Assembly (NCBI RefSeq): GCF_000730605.1 | Contig: NZ_BBIS01000026.1 | Coordinates: 1 to 64,000, forward strand | Length of the DNA: 64,000 bases | From: Pseudomonas monteilii NBRC 103158 = DSM 14164 | GTDB taxonomy: Bacteria > Pseudomonadota > Gammaproteobacteria > Pseudomonadales > Pseudomonadaceae | Reading direction: 5' to 3' | Part shown: positions 17,735-26,049 of the stretch, in pieces | Position numbering within the stretch: position 1 is the stretch's first letter | Layout of the letters: each line of letters starts with the position of its first letter | Notes under the pieces: model-generated | What the model was told of the DNA's origin: nothing | Databases searched by the model: none | The model's input: the letters and a program-made list of their open reading frames with translations, nothing else | Program-made: the position numbers and the translations under genes

Positions 17735-19177
17735 TCAGCCATGCCAGTGCCTGCCATGACGCGCCAGCAGGCTGTTGGCTTGCTCTGGCCCGCTACTACC
17801 CGCCGGGTAAGGGCGTGGCGCCTGAAAGTGCTCCTCGCAACCCTTGATGATCGGGTCGGTCCAGGCCCAGGCTGCTTCCACTTCATCGCGGCGCATGAAC
17901 AGCGTCGAGTCGCCCTCCAGTACATCCAGCAGCAGGCGTTCGTAGGCTTCCCAGCGGCGGGTCTGGCTGAACACCTGGGCCAGGTTCAGGTCCAGGTCCA
18001 CCGGTTCCAGGCGCATGCCCTTGCCCGGGCTTTTGGTCATCATGCGCAGGCTGATGCGTTCCTCCGGTTGCAGCTGGATCAGCAACTGATTGACCTGGCC
18101 GCCGTTGAATAGCTCGTGGGGTACCGGTTTGAACTGAATGACGATCTGCGACGAGCGCCGTGCCATGCGCTTGCCGGTGCGCAGATAGAATGGCACGCCC
18201 GCCCAGCGCCAATTGTCGATGTGCGCTTCGATGGCGATGAAGGTTTCGGTATCGCTGTCGTTGTCGACATCCTTTTCGAAGTAGTAGGCCGGCACTTCCT
18301 GGCCGCCAATGTGCCCGGCGCCATACTGGCCGCGCACGGTCTTGTCCTGCACATCCTGGCCGGTGATCGGCTTGAGGGCGCGCAGGATCTTCACTTTTTC
18401 GTCGCGTACCGCTTCGGCTTCGAACTGGGCGGGGGGCTCCATGGCCACCAGGCACAGCAGCTGCAGCAGGTGGTTCTGCAGCATGTCGCGGATTGCCCCG
18501 GCGCGGTCGTAGTAGGCGCCGCGGTTCTCTACACCCAGCGTCTCGCAAACACTGATCTGTACGTGGTCGACCTGATTGTTGCGCCACACCGGCTCCAGCA
18601 GGGCATTGGCGAAGCGCAGGGCCATCAGGTTCTGCACGGTTTCCTTGCCCAGGTAGTGGTCGATGCGGAATACCTGGTTTTCCTCCAGCACTGCGCCAAT
18701 CGCTTCGTTGATGGCGGTAGCCGATTCCAGCGAATGGCCGATCGGCTTTTCCAGCACGATGCGCGCTTCGGCGTCGGCCAGGCCGGCGTTATGCAGGTGC
18801 TTGGCAATCGGTACGAACAGGTTGGGGGCGGTGGCCAGGTAGAAGATACGCGTCAAGCCGCCAGGTTCGCCCAGGTAGCGCGCCAGGCGGCCGAAGTCGG
18901 CGCTTTGCGAAGCATCCATGGCGAAATAGTCGATCCGCGCGGAAAACCGCTGCCAGACCTCTTCTTCGAAGTCGTTGCGGGCGATCTGTGCCCGGCAATG
19001 GCGTTCGGCGAGCTTGAGATAATCGTTGCGTGGCAAGTTGCGGCGCGCCAGCGCGATGATCCGCACGGCAGGGTCAAGACGGGCCTCGCGAAACAGGTGG
19101 TAGAGCGCCGGAAGCAACTTGTGCAGGGCCAGATCGCCGGTGCCGCCGAAGACCAGAATGTCGCAAGGAATAGTCAA
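17735..19177 (-). CDS. zwf: Glucose-6-phosphate 1-dehydrogenase
   Basis: Oxidises glucose 6-phosphate to 6-phosphogluconolactone, feeding the Entner-Doudoroff and pentose phosphate routes and making NAD(P)H. Visible features are the N-terminal nucleotide loop FGGTGDLALHKLLPAL, the active-site motif FRIDHYLGKETVQNLMALRF and the substrate loop RTGKRMARRSSQIVIQFK. The TTG at 19177 (480 residues, TIPCDILVFGG) has GGAG upstream; a GTG five codons earlier lacks a site. GGTGDLALHK departs from the common GASGDLAKRK, marking this as a divergent paralogue; P. putida has several Zwf isozymes. The divergent RpiR gene and a HexR-type box lie just upstream. Confidence 0.93.
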   Translation of the reverse strand: MTIPCDILVFGGTGDLALHKLLPALYHLFREARLDPAVRIIALARRNLPRNDYLKLAERHCRAQIARNDFEEEVWQRFSARIDYFAMDASQSADFGRLARYLGEPGGLTRIFYLATAPNLFVPIAKHLHNAGLADAEARIVLEKPIGHSLESATAINEAIGAVLEENQVFRIDHYLGKETVQNLMALRFANALLEPVWRNNQVDHVQISVCETLGVENRGAYYDRAGAIRDMLQNHLLQLLCLVAMEPPAQFEAEAVRDEKVKILRALKPITGQDVQDKTVRGQYGAGHIGGQEVPAYYFEKDVDNDSDTETFIAIEAHIDNWRWAGVPFYLRTGKRMARRSSQIVIQFKPVPHELFNGGQVNQLLIQLQPEERISLRMMTKSPGKGMRLEPVDLDLNLAQVFSQTRRWEAYERLLLDVLEGDSTLFMRRDEVEAAWAWTDPIIKGCEEHFQAPRPYPAGSSGPEQANSLLARHGRHWHG

Positions 19178-19221
19178 ACCGCCACTCTCCACGTTCGTTT
19201 AACTGGGCGGGTTGGCGTCCA

Positions 19222-19236
19222 TGTAGTATAACTACA
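19222..19236. promoter_or_regulatory. HexR-type operator between zwf and rpiR-family gene
   Basis: TGTAGTATAACTACA is an inverted repeat that fits the HexR consensus TGTARTWWWAYTACA at every position. It lies 44 bases from each start codon in the divergent zwf/regulator region, ideal for joint control by the adjacent HexR-like repressor or its paralogue. Confidence 0.75.
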
Positions 19237-19280
19237 AGAAAGCTACAACCCGGCCAGCCGATCATAACCGAGTCCAGCCT

Positions 19281-20147
19281 GTGAATCTGTTGCAACATAT
19301 CGCCCAATCGCGCCACCTGCTGCGCAAATCGGAACTCAAAGTGGCCGACCACGTGCTGCTCGACCCGGCTGCCGTCATGCACAGTTCCATGGCCGACCTG
19401 GCACACAGCGTGGGTATCAGCGAACCTACCATCGTGCGGTTCTGCCGGGCTATCGGTTGCTCGGGCTTTCAGGACCTCAAGCTGAAGCTGGCGCAGAGCC
19501 TGGCAGCGGGGGCCAGTTTCGGGCAGTTCGCCATTCATGAAGACGACTCGGTTGCCGACTACAGCCTGAAGATCTTCGACACCACCCTGCATACCCTGAT
19601 GGAAGTGCGTGAGCACCTCGACCCGCAGGCGCTGCAGCAGGCGGTGAGTGCCATGGCCCAGGCGCAACGCGTGGAGTTCTATGGCTTTGGCGCGTCCGGT
19701 GCGGTGGCGGCCGATGCCCAGCACAAGTTCTTCCGCCTGTTGCTCAGCGCCGCCGCGTATTCCGACCCGCACATGCAGGCGATGTCGGCGGTTACCCTGA
19801 AGCCGGGTGATGTGGCGGTGTGCATTTCCCAGTCGGGCCGCTCCAAGGACTTGCTGATCACCGCCAACCTGGTGCGTGAGAGCGGTGCCAACCTGATTAC
19901 CCTGTGCCCCAGCCAGACACCTCTTGCCGAGCTGTCGACGGTCAACCTGGCGATCGACGTGCATGAAGACACCGAAATCTACACGCCGCTGACCTCGCGT
20001 ATCGCTCACCTGGTGGTGATCGACGTGTTGGCCATGGGCGTGGCGATGGCGCGTGGGCCGAGCCTGGTCAACCACCTGAAAAGCGTTAAACGCAGCTTGC
20101 GCAGCCTGCGTTTGTCGCCCAAGTCGATCAAGGCTACAGACGACTGA
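19281..20147 (+). CDS. RpiR/HexR-family transcriptional regulator
   Basis: 288 residues with an N-terminal RpiR helix-turn-helix (about 1-77; ADLAHSVGISEPTIVRFCRAIG) and a C-terminal SIS sugar-phosphate-binding domain (about 125-260; EFYGFGASGAVAADAQHKFF and VAVCISQSGRSKDLL). It is very similar in layout to HexR, which senses 2-keto-3-deoxy-6-phosphogluconate and represses glucose-catabolism genes. The start is a GTG at 19281 with a weak upstream site. Divergence from zwf across a HexR-type box indicates it controls zwf and itself. P. putida has another hexR elsewhere, so this is probably a paralogue. Confidence 0.9.
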   Translation: MNLLQHIAQSRHLLRKSELKVADHVLLDPAAVMHSSMADLAHSVGISEPTIVRFCRAIGCSGFQDLKLKLAQSLAAGASFGQFAIHEDDSVADYSLKIFDTTLHTLMEVREHLDPQALQQAVSAMAQAQRVEFYGFGASGAVAADAQHKFFRLLLSAAAYSDPHMQAMSAVTLKPGDVAVCISQSGRSKDLLITANLVRESGANLITLCPSQTPLAELSTVNLAIDVHEDTEIYTPLTSRIAHLVVIDVLAMGVAMARGPSLVNHLKSVKRSLRSLRLSPKSIKATDD

Positions 20148-20153
20148 TCTGCA

Positions 20154-20193
20154 TTGCCTGTACTGGCCCTATCGCCGGCACAGGCAGTAAAAA
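20154..20193 (+). terminator. Weak terminator-like hairpin after the RpiR-family gene
   Basis: TGCCTGT (20154-20160) pairs with ACAGGCA (20181-20187), with a second possible inner GC pairing. No U-run follows, so termination is uncertain. Confidence 0.35.
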
Positions 20194-20279
20194 TTCATTG
20201 TTTTGTCACCATTCCACCGCCAAACCGTAAACCATCCAGGCCAGTCTGAAACTCCCGCATCCTATCTGGGAGACAGGCA

Positions 20280-20498
20280 ATGGCACGCGACCACGAAGGT
20301 ACTTACCAACCCAACGCCAAGGCTCGCAAACAGCAGGAAAAGGATCAGCGCCGCATGGAGTACCGCCGCGCGATCGAGGTCTATTGCGACCAACGCCAAT
20401 TGCTCCGCGACCTGGCAGACTACCCCGAGCTGCAAGCGCTCACGGTATGGCAGACGTCGTCGGCAGCTTCCCCGAAAAACGTTCAACAAGCGCGCTGA
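20280..20498 (+). CDS. Small basic protein, conserved hypothetical
   Basis: 72 residues, starting MARDHEGTYQPNAKARKQQE with GGGAGA upstream. The protein is highly charged and predicted helical (KQQEKDQRRMEYRRAIEVYCDQRQLLRDLADYPE), with no signal peptide. The last 59 bases run antisense to the 3' end of the convergent LysR gene. I recognise the type as a pseudomonad conserved small protein but cannot assign a function. The ribosome-binding site, charged helical content and isolated position favour a real gene. Confidence 0.65.
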   Translation: MARDHEGTYQPNAKARKQQEKDQRRMEYRRAIEVYCDQRQLLRDLADYPELQALTVWQTSSAASPKNVQQAR

Positions 20499-21402
20499 TC
20501 AACGCACGTTCGCTGCGGATGAACGCCAAAAACGCCAAGGCCACTGGCGACTGCCGCTTGGCCTTGGCCTGCACCACGCACCAGCTGCGGTATAGCGGCA
20601 GTTCTTCTACGGGTAGCTCCCTCAACACACCAGTGGCCAGCTCCAGGTTGACTGCATGGCGGGTCAGCAACGCGACACCCAGGCCGGCGATCACGCATTC
20701 GCGCTGGGCATCGGCAGAGGCCACTTCCAGCGTCTGCGTAAAGTGTACGCGCTTGTCCTTGAAGTACTCCTCGCACGCCTTGCGTGTGCCCGAACCTTGC
20801 TCGCGGACCAGCAGGGTATGAGGCTCCAGGTCCTGCAGGCGCAACTGCTCCAGTTTGCACAGCGGATGTTCGGGCGGTGCCACCGCCACGATTGGGTTGT
20901 TGAGGAATGGCAGAAATTCCAGGCCCATGTCCTGCGGCACCATCGACATGATGATCAGGTCGTCGCGGTTATCCGAAAGGCGGCGAATGGCCTGGGCGCG
21001 GTTGACCACCGTCAGGGTCAGGTTGACCTCCGGGTGACGCTGCTTGAAGGCGGCGAACAGGTGTGGCACGAAGTACTTGGCACTGGACTCGATCGCCAGT
21101 TTCAGCTGCCCCTGCAGTGAGCCCTGCATGTCCGACAGCTGCATGTCCAGGCTCTCCAGCCGCCCGAAGATGTCGCGGCTGGCGCGTTGCAAGGCTTCGG
21201 CCGCCTCGGTCAGGTACAGCTTCTTGCCTACGTACTCGAACAGTGGCTGGCCAATCAGCTCTTCGAGCTGGCGGATCTGTAGACTAACGGCGGGTTGCGT
21301 CAGTGCCATCTCCTCCGCCGCGCGGCTGTACGAGCGCAAATCGCACACCTCGTTGAAGATCTGCAATTGACGCAAAGTCATACGCATCAAGGACTTACGC
21401 AT
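20440..21402 (-). CDS. LysR-family regulator of pyruvate carboxylase
   Basis: 320 residues beginning MRKSLMRMTLRQLQIFNEVC. The N-terminal winged helix-turn-helix (about 8-65; YSRAAEEMALTQPAVSLQIRQLEELIG) and the LysR substrate-binding domain with LLVREQGSGTRKACEEYF resemble the CbbR/CysB-like branch that responds to metabolites. It is divergent from the pycA-pycB operon with a 189-base intergenic region, the usual arrangement for a LysR activator and its target. The start is preceded by A-rich sequence with a weak ribosome-binding site; an ATG 12 codons upstream is less likely. Confidence 0.9.
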   Translation of the reverse strand: MRKSLMRMTLRQLQIFNEVCDLRSYSRAAEEMALTQPAVSLQIRQLEELIGQPLFEYVGKKLYLTEAAEALQRASRDIFGRLESLDMQLSDMQGSLQGQLKLAIESSAKYFVPHLFAAFKQRHPEVNLTLTVVNRAQAIRRLSDNRDDLIIMSMVPQDMGLEFLPFLNNPIVAVAPPEHPLCKLEQLRLQDLEPHTLLVREQGSGTRKACEEYFKDKRVHFTQTLEVASADAQRECVIAGLGVALLTRHAVNLELATGVLRELPVEELPLYRSWCVVQAKAKRQSPVALAFLAFIRSERALISALVERFSGKLPTTSAIP

Positions 21403-21591
21403 TTTTATCGGCTCGTTGGCAACACCTTGTAACCGCACTATAAGCTTTTGCTAATACAGCCCCTAACAAATATTGATTTTTGTTTATCGACCTACAGCGC
21501 TAGGGTGAATACGCGACTGGCCAGCAACGTCTGGTCACGCGCCGACCGGTAGAACCGGCTCGACTGTTCCTACGGCTTTGGGAAGACTCCA

Positions 21592-23007
21592 GTGATAAAA
21601 AAAATCCTGATCGCCAACCGAGGTGAAATCGCAGTTCGGATCGTGCGTGCCTGCGCCGAGATGGGCATTCGCTCGGTAGCGATCTATTCCGACGCCGACC
21701 GTCACGCCTTGCACGTCAAGCGCGCCGATGAGGCACACAGCATTGGTGCCGAGCCGCTGGCTGGCTACCTGAACCCGCGCAAGCTGGTGAACCTGGCTGT
21801 GGAAACCGGCTGCGATGCCCTGCACCCAGGCTATGGTTTCCTGTCGGAAAACGCCGAACTGGCGGAGATCTGCGCAGAGCGCGGGATCAAGTTCATCGGC
21901 CCGGCTGCCGACGTGATTCGCCGCATGGGCGACAAGACCGAAGCGCGCCGCACCATGATCGCCGCCGGTGTGCCGGTAACCCCGGGTACCGAAGGCAACG
22001 TTGCCGATATTCATGAAGCCCTGAGCGAAGGTGACCGCATCGGTTACCCGGTGATGCTCAAGGCCACTTCCGGTGGTGGCGGCCGTGGTATCCGCCGTTG
22101 CAACAGCCGTGAAGAACTGGAACAGAACTTCCCACGGGTCATTTCCGAGGCCACCAAGGCCTTTGGTTCGGCCGAGGTGTTCCTGGAAAAGTGCATCGTC
22201 AACCCCAAGCACATCGAGGCGCAGATCCTCGGTGACAGCTTTGGCAACGTGGTGCACCTGTTCGAGCGCGACTGCTCGATCCAGCGCCGTAACCAGAAGC
22301 TCATCGAAATTGCCCCAAGCCCGCAGCTCACCCCCGAGCAGCGCGCCTACATCGGCGACCTGGCGGTGCGTGCGGCCAAGGCCGTGAACTACGAGAACGC
22401 CGGTACCGTGGAGTTCCTGCTCGCCGATGGCGAGGTGTATTTCATGGAAATGAACACCCGGGTGCAGGTGGAGCACACCATCACCGAGGAGATCACCGGT
22501 ATCGACATCGTCCGTGAGCAGATCCGCATTGCTTCGGGCCTGCCGCTGTCGGTCAAGCAGGAAGATATCCAGCACCGCGGATACGCGCTGCAGTTCCGCA
22601 TCAACGCCGAAGACCCGAAAAACAACTTCCTGCCCAGCTTCGGCAAGATCACCCGTTACTACGCCCCCGGCGGCCCGGGCGTGCGTACCGACACGGCAAT
22701 CTATACCGGCTACACCATTCCGCCGTTCTACGACTCCATGTGCCTGAAGCTGGTGGTGTGGGCGTTGACCTGGGAAGAAGCCATGGACCGCGGCCTGCGG
22801 GCCCTGGACGACATGCGCGTGCAAGGGGTGAAGACCACTGCCGCGTACTACCAGGAAATCCTGCGCAACCCGGAATTCCGTAGCGGCCAGTTCAATACCA
22901 GCTTCGTCGAAAGCCACCCTGAACTGACCAACTACTCGATCAAGCGCAAACCCGAAGAGCTGGCCCTGGCCATCGCCGCCGCCATCGCCGCCCACGCAGG
23001 CCTGTGA
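21592..23007 (+). CDS. pycA: Pyruvate carboxylase subunit A (biotin carboxylase)
   Basis: ATP-dependent carboxylation of biotin, the first half-reaction of pyruvate carboxylase, which makes oxaloacetate to refill the TCA cycle. 471 residues: N-terminal biotin-carboxylase domain (IANRGEIAVRIVRAC), ATP-grasp with MLKATSGGGGRGIRRC, and the C-terminal active-site region EMNTRVQVEHTITEEITGID. It is about 25 residues longer than acetyl-CoA carboxylase AccC and is paired with a carboxyltransferase gene 11 bases downstream, which identifies it as the pyruvate form. The GTG at 21592 follows GGAAG; the first codons form an A-rich stretch (ATAAAAAAAATCC) resembling Hfq/Crc targets. Confidence 0.93.
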   Translation: MIKKILIANRGEIAVRIVRACAEMGIRSVAIYSDADRHALHVKRADEAHSIGAEPLAGYLNPRKLVNLAVETGCDALHPGYGFLSENAELAEICAERGIKFIGPAADVIRRMGDKTEARRTMIAAGVPVTPGTEGNVADIHEALSEGDRIGYPVMLKATSGGGGRGIRRCNSREELEQNFPRVISEATKAFGSAEVFLEKCIVNPKHIEAQILGDSFGNVVHLFERDCSIQRRNQKLIEIAPSPQLTPEQRAYIGDLAVRAAKAVNYENAGTVEFLLADGEVYFMEMNTRVQVEHTITEEITGIDIVREQIRIASGLPLSVKQEDIQHRGYALQFRINAEDPKNNFLPSFGKITRYYAPGGPGVRTDTAIYTGYTIPPFYDSMCLKLVVWALTWEEAMDRGLRALDDMRVQGVKTTAAYYQEILRNPEFRSGQFNTSFVESHPELTNYSIKRKPEELALAIAAAIAAHAGL

Positions 23008-23018
23008 GGAACCCCATA

Positions 23019-24827
23019 ATGTCCAAGAAAATCCACGTTACCGACACGATCCTGCGCGACGCCCACCAGTCCTTGCTGGCCACCCGCATGCGCACCGAAG
23101 ACATGCTGCCGATCTGCGACAAGCTCGACAAAGTCGGCTACTGGTCGCTGGAAGTCTGGGGCGGCGCCACCTTCGACGCCTGCGTGCGCTTCCTGAAAGA
23201 AGACCCGTGGGAGCGCCTGCGCAAGCTGCGCGCAGCCCTGCCCAACACCCGCCTGCAAATGCTGCTGCGCGGCCAGAACCTGCTGGGCTACCGCCATTAC
23301 AGCGACGACGTGGTCAAGGCCTTCGTCGCCAAGGCAGCGGTCAACGGCATCGACGTGTTCCGCATCTTCGACGCCATGAACGACGTGCGTAACCTGCGCG
23401 TGGCCATTGAAGCGGTCAAGGCCGCTGGCAAGCACGCCCAGGGCACCATCGCCTACACCGTCAGCCCCGTGCACACCATCGACGCCTTTGTAGCCCAGGC
23501 CAAACAGATGGAAGCCATGGGTTGCGATTCGATCGCGATCAAGGACATGGCCGGTCTGCTGACGCCGTTCGCCACTGGCGAGCTGGTCAGGGCGCTGAAG
23601 GCCGAACAATCCCTGCCGGTGTTCATCCACTCCCACGACACCGCCGGCCTGGCTGCCATGTGCCAGCTGAAAGCGGTTGAGAACGGCGCCGACCACATCG
23701 ACACCGCCATCTCCAGCTTCGCCTGGGGCACCAGCCACCCAGGCACCGAGTCGATGGTGGCTGCGCTCAAGGGCAGCGAATTCGACACCGGCCTGGACCT
23801 GGAGCTGCTGCAGGAAATCGGCCTGTACTTCTACGCCGTGCGCAAGAAGTACCACCAGTTCGAAAGCGAGTTCACCGCCGTGGACACCCGTGTGCAGGTC
23901 AACCAGGTGCCGGGTGGCATGATCTCCAACCTAGCCAACCAGCTGAAAGAGCAGGGCGCGCTTAACCGCATGAACGAAGTGCTGGCCGAGATCCCGCGTG
24001 TACGTGAAGACCTTGGCTTCCCGCCGCTGGTAACCCCGACCTCGCAGATCGTTGGCACCCAGGCATTCTTCAACGTGTTGGCTGGCGAGCGCTACAAGAC
24101 CATCACCAACGAGGTGAAACTGTACCTGCAAGGCGGTTACGGCAAGGCGCCGGGCGTGGTCAACGAGCAGCTGCGCCGCCAGGCAATCGGCAGCGAAGAA
24201 GTGATCGACGTACGCCCGGCCGACCTGCTCAAGCCGGAAATGGCCAAGCTGCGTGCCGATATCGGCGCCCTGGCTCGTTGTGAAGAAGACGTGCTGACGT
24301 TCGCCATGTTCCCTGATATTGGCCGCAAGTTCCTCGAAGAGCGCGAAGCCGGCACCTTGACGCCAGAAGCCCTGCTGCCGATTCCGGAAGCCGGCGCCGT
24401 AGCCGCTCCGGGCGGTGAAGGCGTGCCGACCGAGTTCGTCATCGACGTGCACGGCGAAACCTACCGCGTCGATATCACCGGCGTGGGCGTTAAGGCCGAA
24501 GGCAAGCGTCACTTCTACCTGTCGATCGACGGCATGCCGGAAGAAGTGGTGTTCGAGCCACTCAACGAGTTCGTTGGCGGCGGCGGCAGCAAGCGCAAGC
24601 AAGCCACCGACCCAGGCCACGTCAGCACCACCATGCCAGGCAACATCGTCGATGTGCTGGTCAAGGAAGGCGACTTGGTCAAGGCCGGCCAGGCCGTGCT
24701 GATCACCGAAGCCATGAAGATGGAAACCGAAGTGCAGGCGGCCATCGCCGGCAAGGTCGTCGCCATTCATGTGGCCAAGGGCGACCGTGTAACGCCGGGT
24801 GAAATCCTGATCGAGATCGAGGGCTGA
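23019..24827 (+). CDS. pycB: Pyruvate carboxylase subunit B (carboxyltransferase plus biotin carrier)
   Basis: Transfers CO2 from carboxybiotin to pyruvate. 602 residues: an HMG-CoA-lyase-like TIM barrel with TDTILRDAHQSLLATRMRT at the N-terminus and the metal/active-site stretches IKDMAGLLTP and FIHSHDTAGLAA, a conserved carboxylase domain in the middle, a short linker rich in Gly and Lys, and a C-terminal biotinyl domain with the biotinylated lysine in EAMKMETEV. Databases often call it oadA; with no membrane oxaloacetate decarboxylase subunits nearby, pyruvate carboxylase is the better reading. The start MSKKIHVTD has TGAGGAA upstream, and an intrinsic terminator follows. Confidence 0.94.
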   Translation: MSKKIHVTDTILRDAHQSLLATRMRTEDMLPICDKLDKVGYWSLEVWGGATFDACVRFLKEDPWERLRKLRAALPNTRLQMLLRGQNLLGYRHYSDDVVKAFVAKAAVNGIDVFRIFDAMNDVRNLRVAIEAVKAAGKHAQGTIAYTVSPVHTIDAFVAQAKQMEAMGCDSIAIKDMAGLLTPFATGELVRALKAEQSLPVFIHSHDTAGLAAMCQLKAVENGADHIDTAISSFAWGTSHPGTESMVAALKGSEFDTGLDLELLQEIGLYFYAVRKKYHQFESEFTAVDTRVQVNQVPGGMISNLANQLKEQGALNRMNEVLAEIPRVREDLGFPPLVTPTSQIVGTQAFFNVLAGERYKTITNEVKLYLQGGYGKAPGVVNEQLRRQAIGSEEVIDVRPADLLKPEMAKLRADIGALARCEEDVLTFAMFPDIGRKFLEEREAGTLTPEALLPIPEAGAVAAPGGEGVPTEFVIDVHGETYRVDITGVGVKAEGKRHFYLSIDGMPEEVVFEPLNEFVGGGGSKRKQATDPGHVSTTMPGNIVDVLVKEGDLVKAGQAVLITEAMKMETEVQAAIAGKVVAIHVAKGDRVTPGEILIEIEG

Positions 24828-24859
24828 TTTAAGCCCTCATCTACAAGCGGTTTACCTCT

Positions 24860-24884
24860 GGGGAGCGAATGCTCCCCTTTTTTT
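24860..24884 (+). terminator. Intrinsic terminator of pycAB
   Basis: GGGGAGC (24860-24866), loop GAAT, GCTCCCC (24871-24877), then seven T. It is a strong canonical hairpin 33 bases after the pycB stop. Confidence 0.93.
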
Positions 24885-24912
24885 GTGCTGAACCTGATGG
24901 CCCATGCAAGAT

Positions 24913-25584
24913 TCAGCCTTTGCGGCATGCCTCAAGTGTCTGCAGCTGTCCACTCGGCTGCTGGTTTTCCTCTCCCAGCCACCGCTCGAACCCGGCAGCC
25001 ACCGCCGGCCACTCTTCATCGGTAATCGAATACCAGGCTGTATCGCGGTTATGGTCCTTCACCACCAAGTGCTTGCGGAACACGCCTTCATAAGTGAAGC
25101 CAAACCGCTCCGCCGCCCGCTTGGAGCGGGCGTTGGCGTTGTTGCACTTCCACTCCAGACGGCGGTTGCCCAGTTCGAAGCCCAGTTTGCCCAGCAGGTA
25201 CACCGCCTCGGTTCCTTTGGGCGTGCGCTGCATGGCGGCGCCGAAGGCGATATGGCCGATTTCGATACGCCCGTGGTCGGGTACGATGGACATCAGGCTC
25301 AGAATGCCCTGTGCCTGGCCGCTGGGGCGGTCGATGACGGTGTAGAACAGCGGATCGCGGCCTGCGGCGTTGCTCTCCAGCCAACGGTCGAAGGCGGCAC
25401 GCTCGGTGAACGGCCCATAAGGCAGGTAGTCCCATAGCACCGGGTCGGATGCCGGGCCTTGCAGCACGTTCCAAAGATCGTCGCCATGGCGCGCCGGGTC
25501 GAGCTTTTCCAGGCGGATGAAGCGGCCTTCAATGGGGTCGGCCTGGGGCGTTGCGGCGGGTTTCCAGTTCAATACGTCTGTCAT
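24913..25584 (-). CDS. GNAT acetyltransferase (RimJ/RimL-like)
   Basis: 223 residues starting MTDVLNWKPAATPQADPIEG. Acetyl-CoA-dependent N-acetyltransferase fold: IEGRFIRLEKLDP, then GILSLMSIVPDHGRIEIGHIAFG, RRLEWKCNNANARSKRAAERFGF and a final EGVFRKHLVVKDHNRDTAWYS, the classic COG1670 pattern. Substrate (protein N-terminus, amine or antibiotic) cannot be told. Last gene of a three-gene minus-strand operon with another GNAT and a PaiB-like gene, only 7 bases after the preceding stop. Confidence 0.88.
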   Translation of the reverse strand: MTDVLNWKPAATPQADPIEGRFIRLEKLDPARHGDDLWNVLQGPASDPVLWDYLPYGPFTERAAFDRWLESNAAGRDPLFYTVIDRPSGQAQGILSLMSIVPDHGRIEIGHIAFGAAMQRTPKGTEAVYLLGKLGFELGNRRLEWKCNNANARSKRAAERFGFTYEGVFRKHLVVKDHNRDTAWYSITDEEWPAVAAGFERWLGEENQQPSGQLQTLEACRKG

Positions 25585-25591
25585 GTTCGGC

Positions 25592-26038
25592 CTACAAACC
25601 TTTGCGGAATTGGATGAAGCCCGAGCGCTCGGCAACCTGCTGATACAGGCTGATGGCGGTGGCATTGGTTTCGTGGGTCAGCCAGTGCACCTTGATGCAG
25701 CCGTCGGCCTTGGCTGTGGCGTAGACGTGCTCGATCAGCTGGCGGCCAATGCCCAGGCCCCGCTGCGTACTGTCCACGTACAGGTCCTGCAGGTAGCAGG
25801 AATTCTCGATGCTCCAGTTGGAACGATGGTAGATGAAGTTGACCATGCCCACCGCCTTGCCATCGACCCAGGCCAGGGTCGAATGGGTGGGCTCCTTCGG
25901 ATCGAGCAGGCGTTGCCAGGTGCTCAGGCTGACTTCATCGGCCAGTTCGCTTTCGTAGAAGTGCAGGTAGGCCTGCCACAGGGCGAGCCAGGCCGCGTGA
26001 TCTTGGGCAGTGACAGGGCGTAGGGTAACGCTAGACAT
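25592..26038 (-). CDS. GNAT-family N-acetyltransferase
   Basis: 148 residues forming a minimal GNAT domain: VTLRPVTAQDHAAWLALWQAYL at the start, MVNFIYHRSNWSIENSCYLQDL, then the acetyl-CoA loop QRGLGIGRQLIEHVYA, and HWLTHETNATAISLYQQVAERSGF at the end. It resembles polyamine/amine acetyltransferases of the PaiA/SSAT type in general layout. Pairing with the upstream PaiB-like gene recalls the Bacillus paiAB locus, but the substrate is not determined. Gap to the upstream gene is 11 bases. Confidence 0.88.
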   Translation of the reverse strand: MSSVTLRPVTAQDHAAWLALWQAYLHFYESELADEVSLSTWQRLLDPKEPTHSTLAWVDGKAVGMVNFIYHRSNWSIENSCYLQDLYVDSTQRGLGIGRQLIEHVYATAKADGCIKVHWLTHETNATAISLYQQVAERSGFIQFRKGL

Positions 26039-26049
26039 GGGCTATTCCT

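Noticed and set aside
20154..20193. Riboswitch before the small basic protein
   Set aside because: Only one simple hairpin is visible, directly after the regulator stop, with no expression platform; a weak terminator explains it.
21535..22995. 486-residue open frame antisense to pycA
   Set aside because: Shadow of a clear biotin carboxylase gene.
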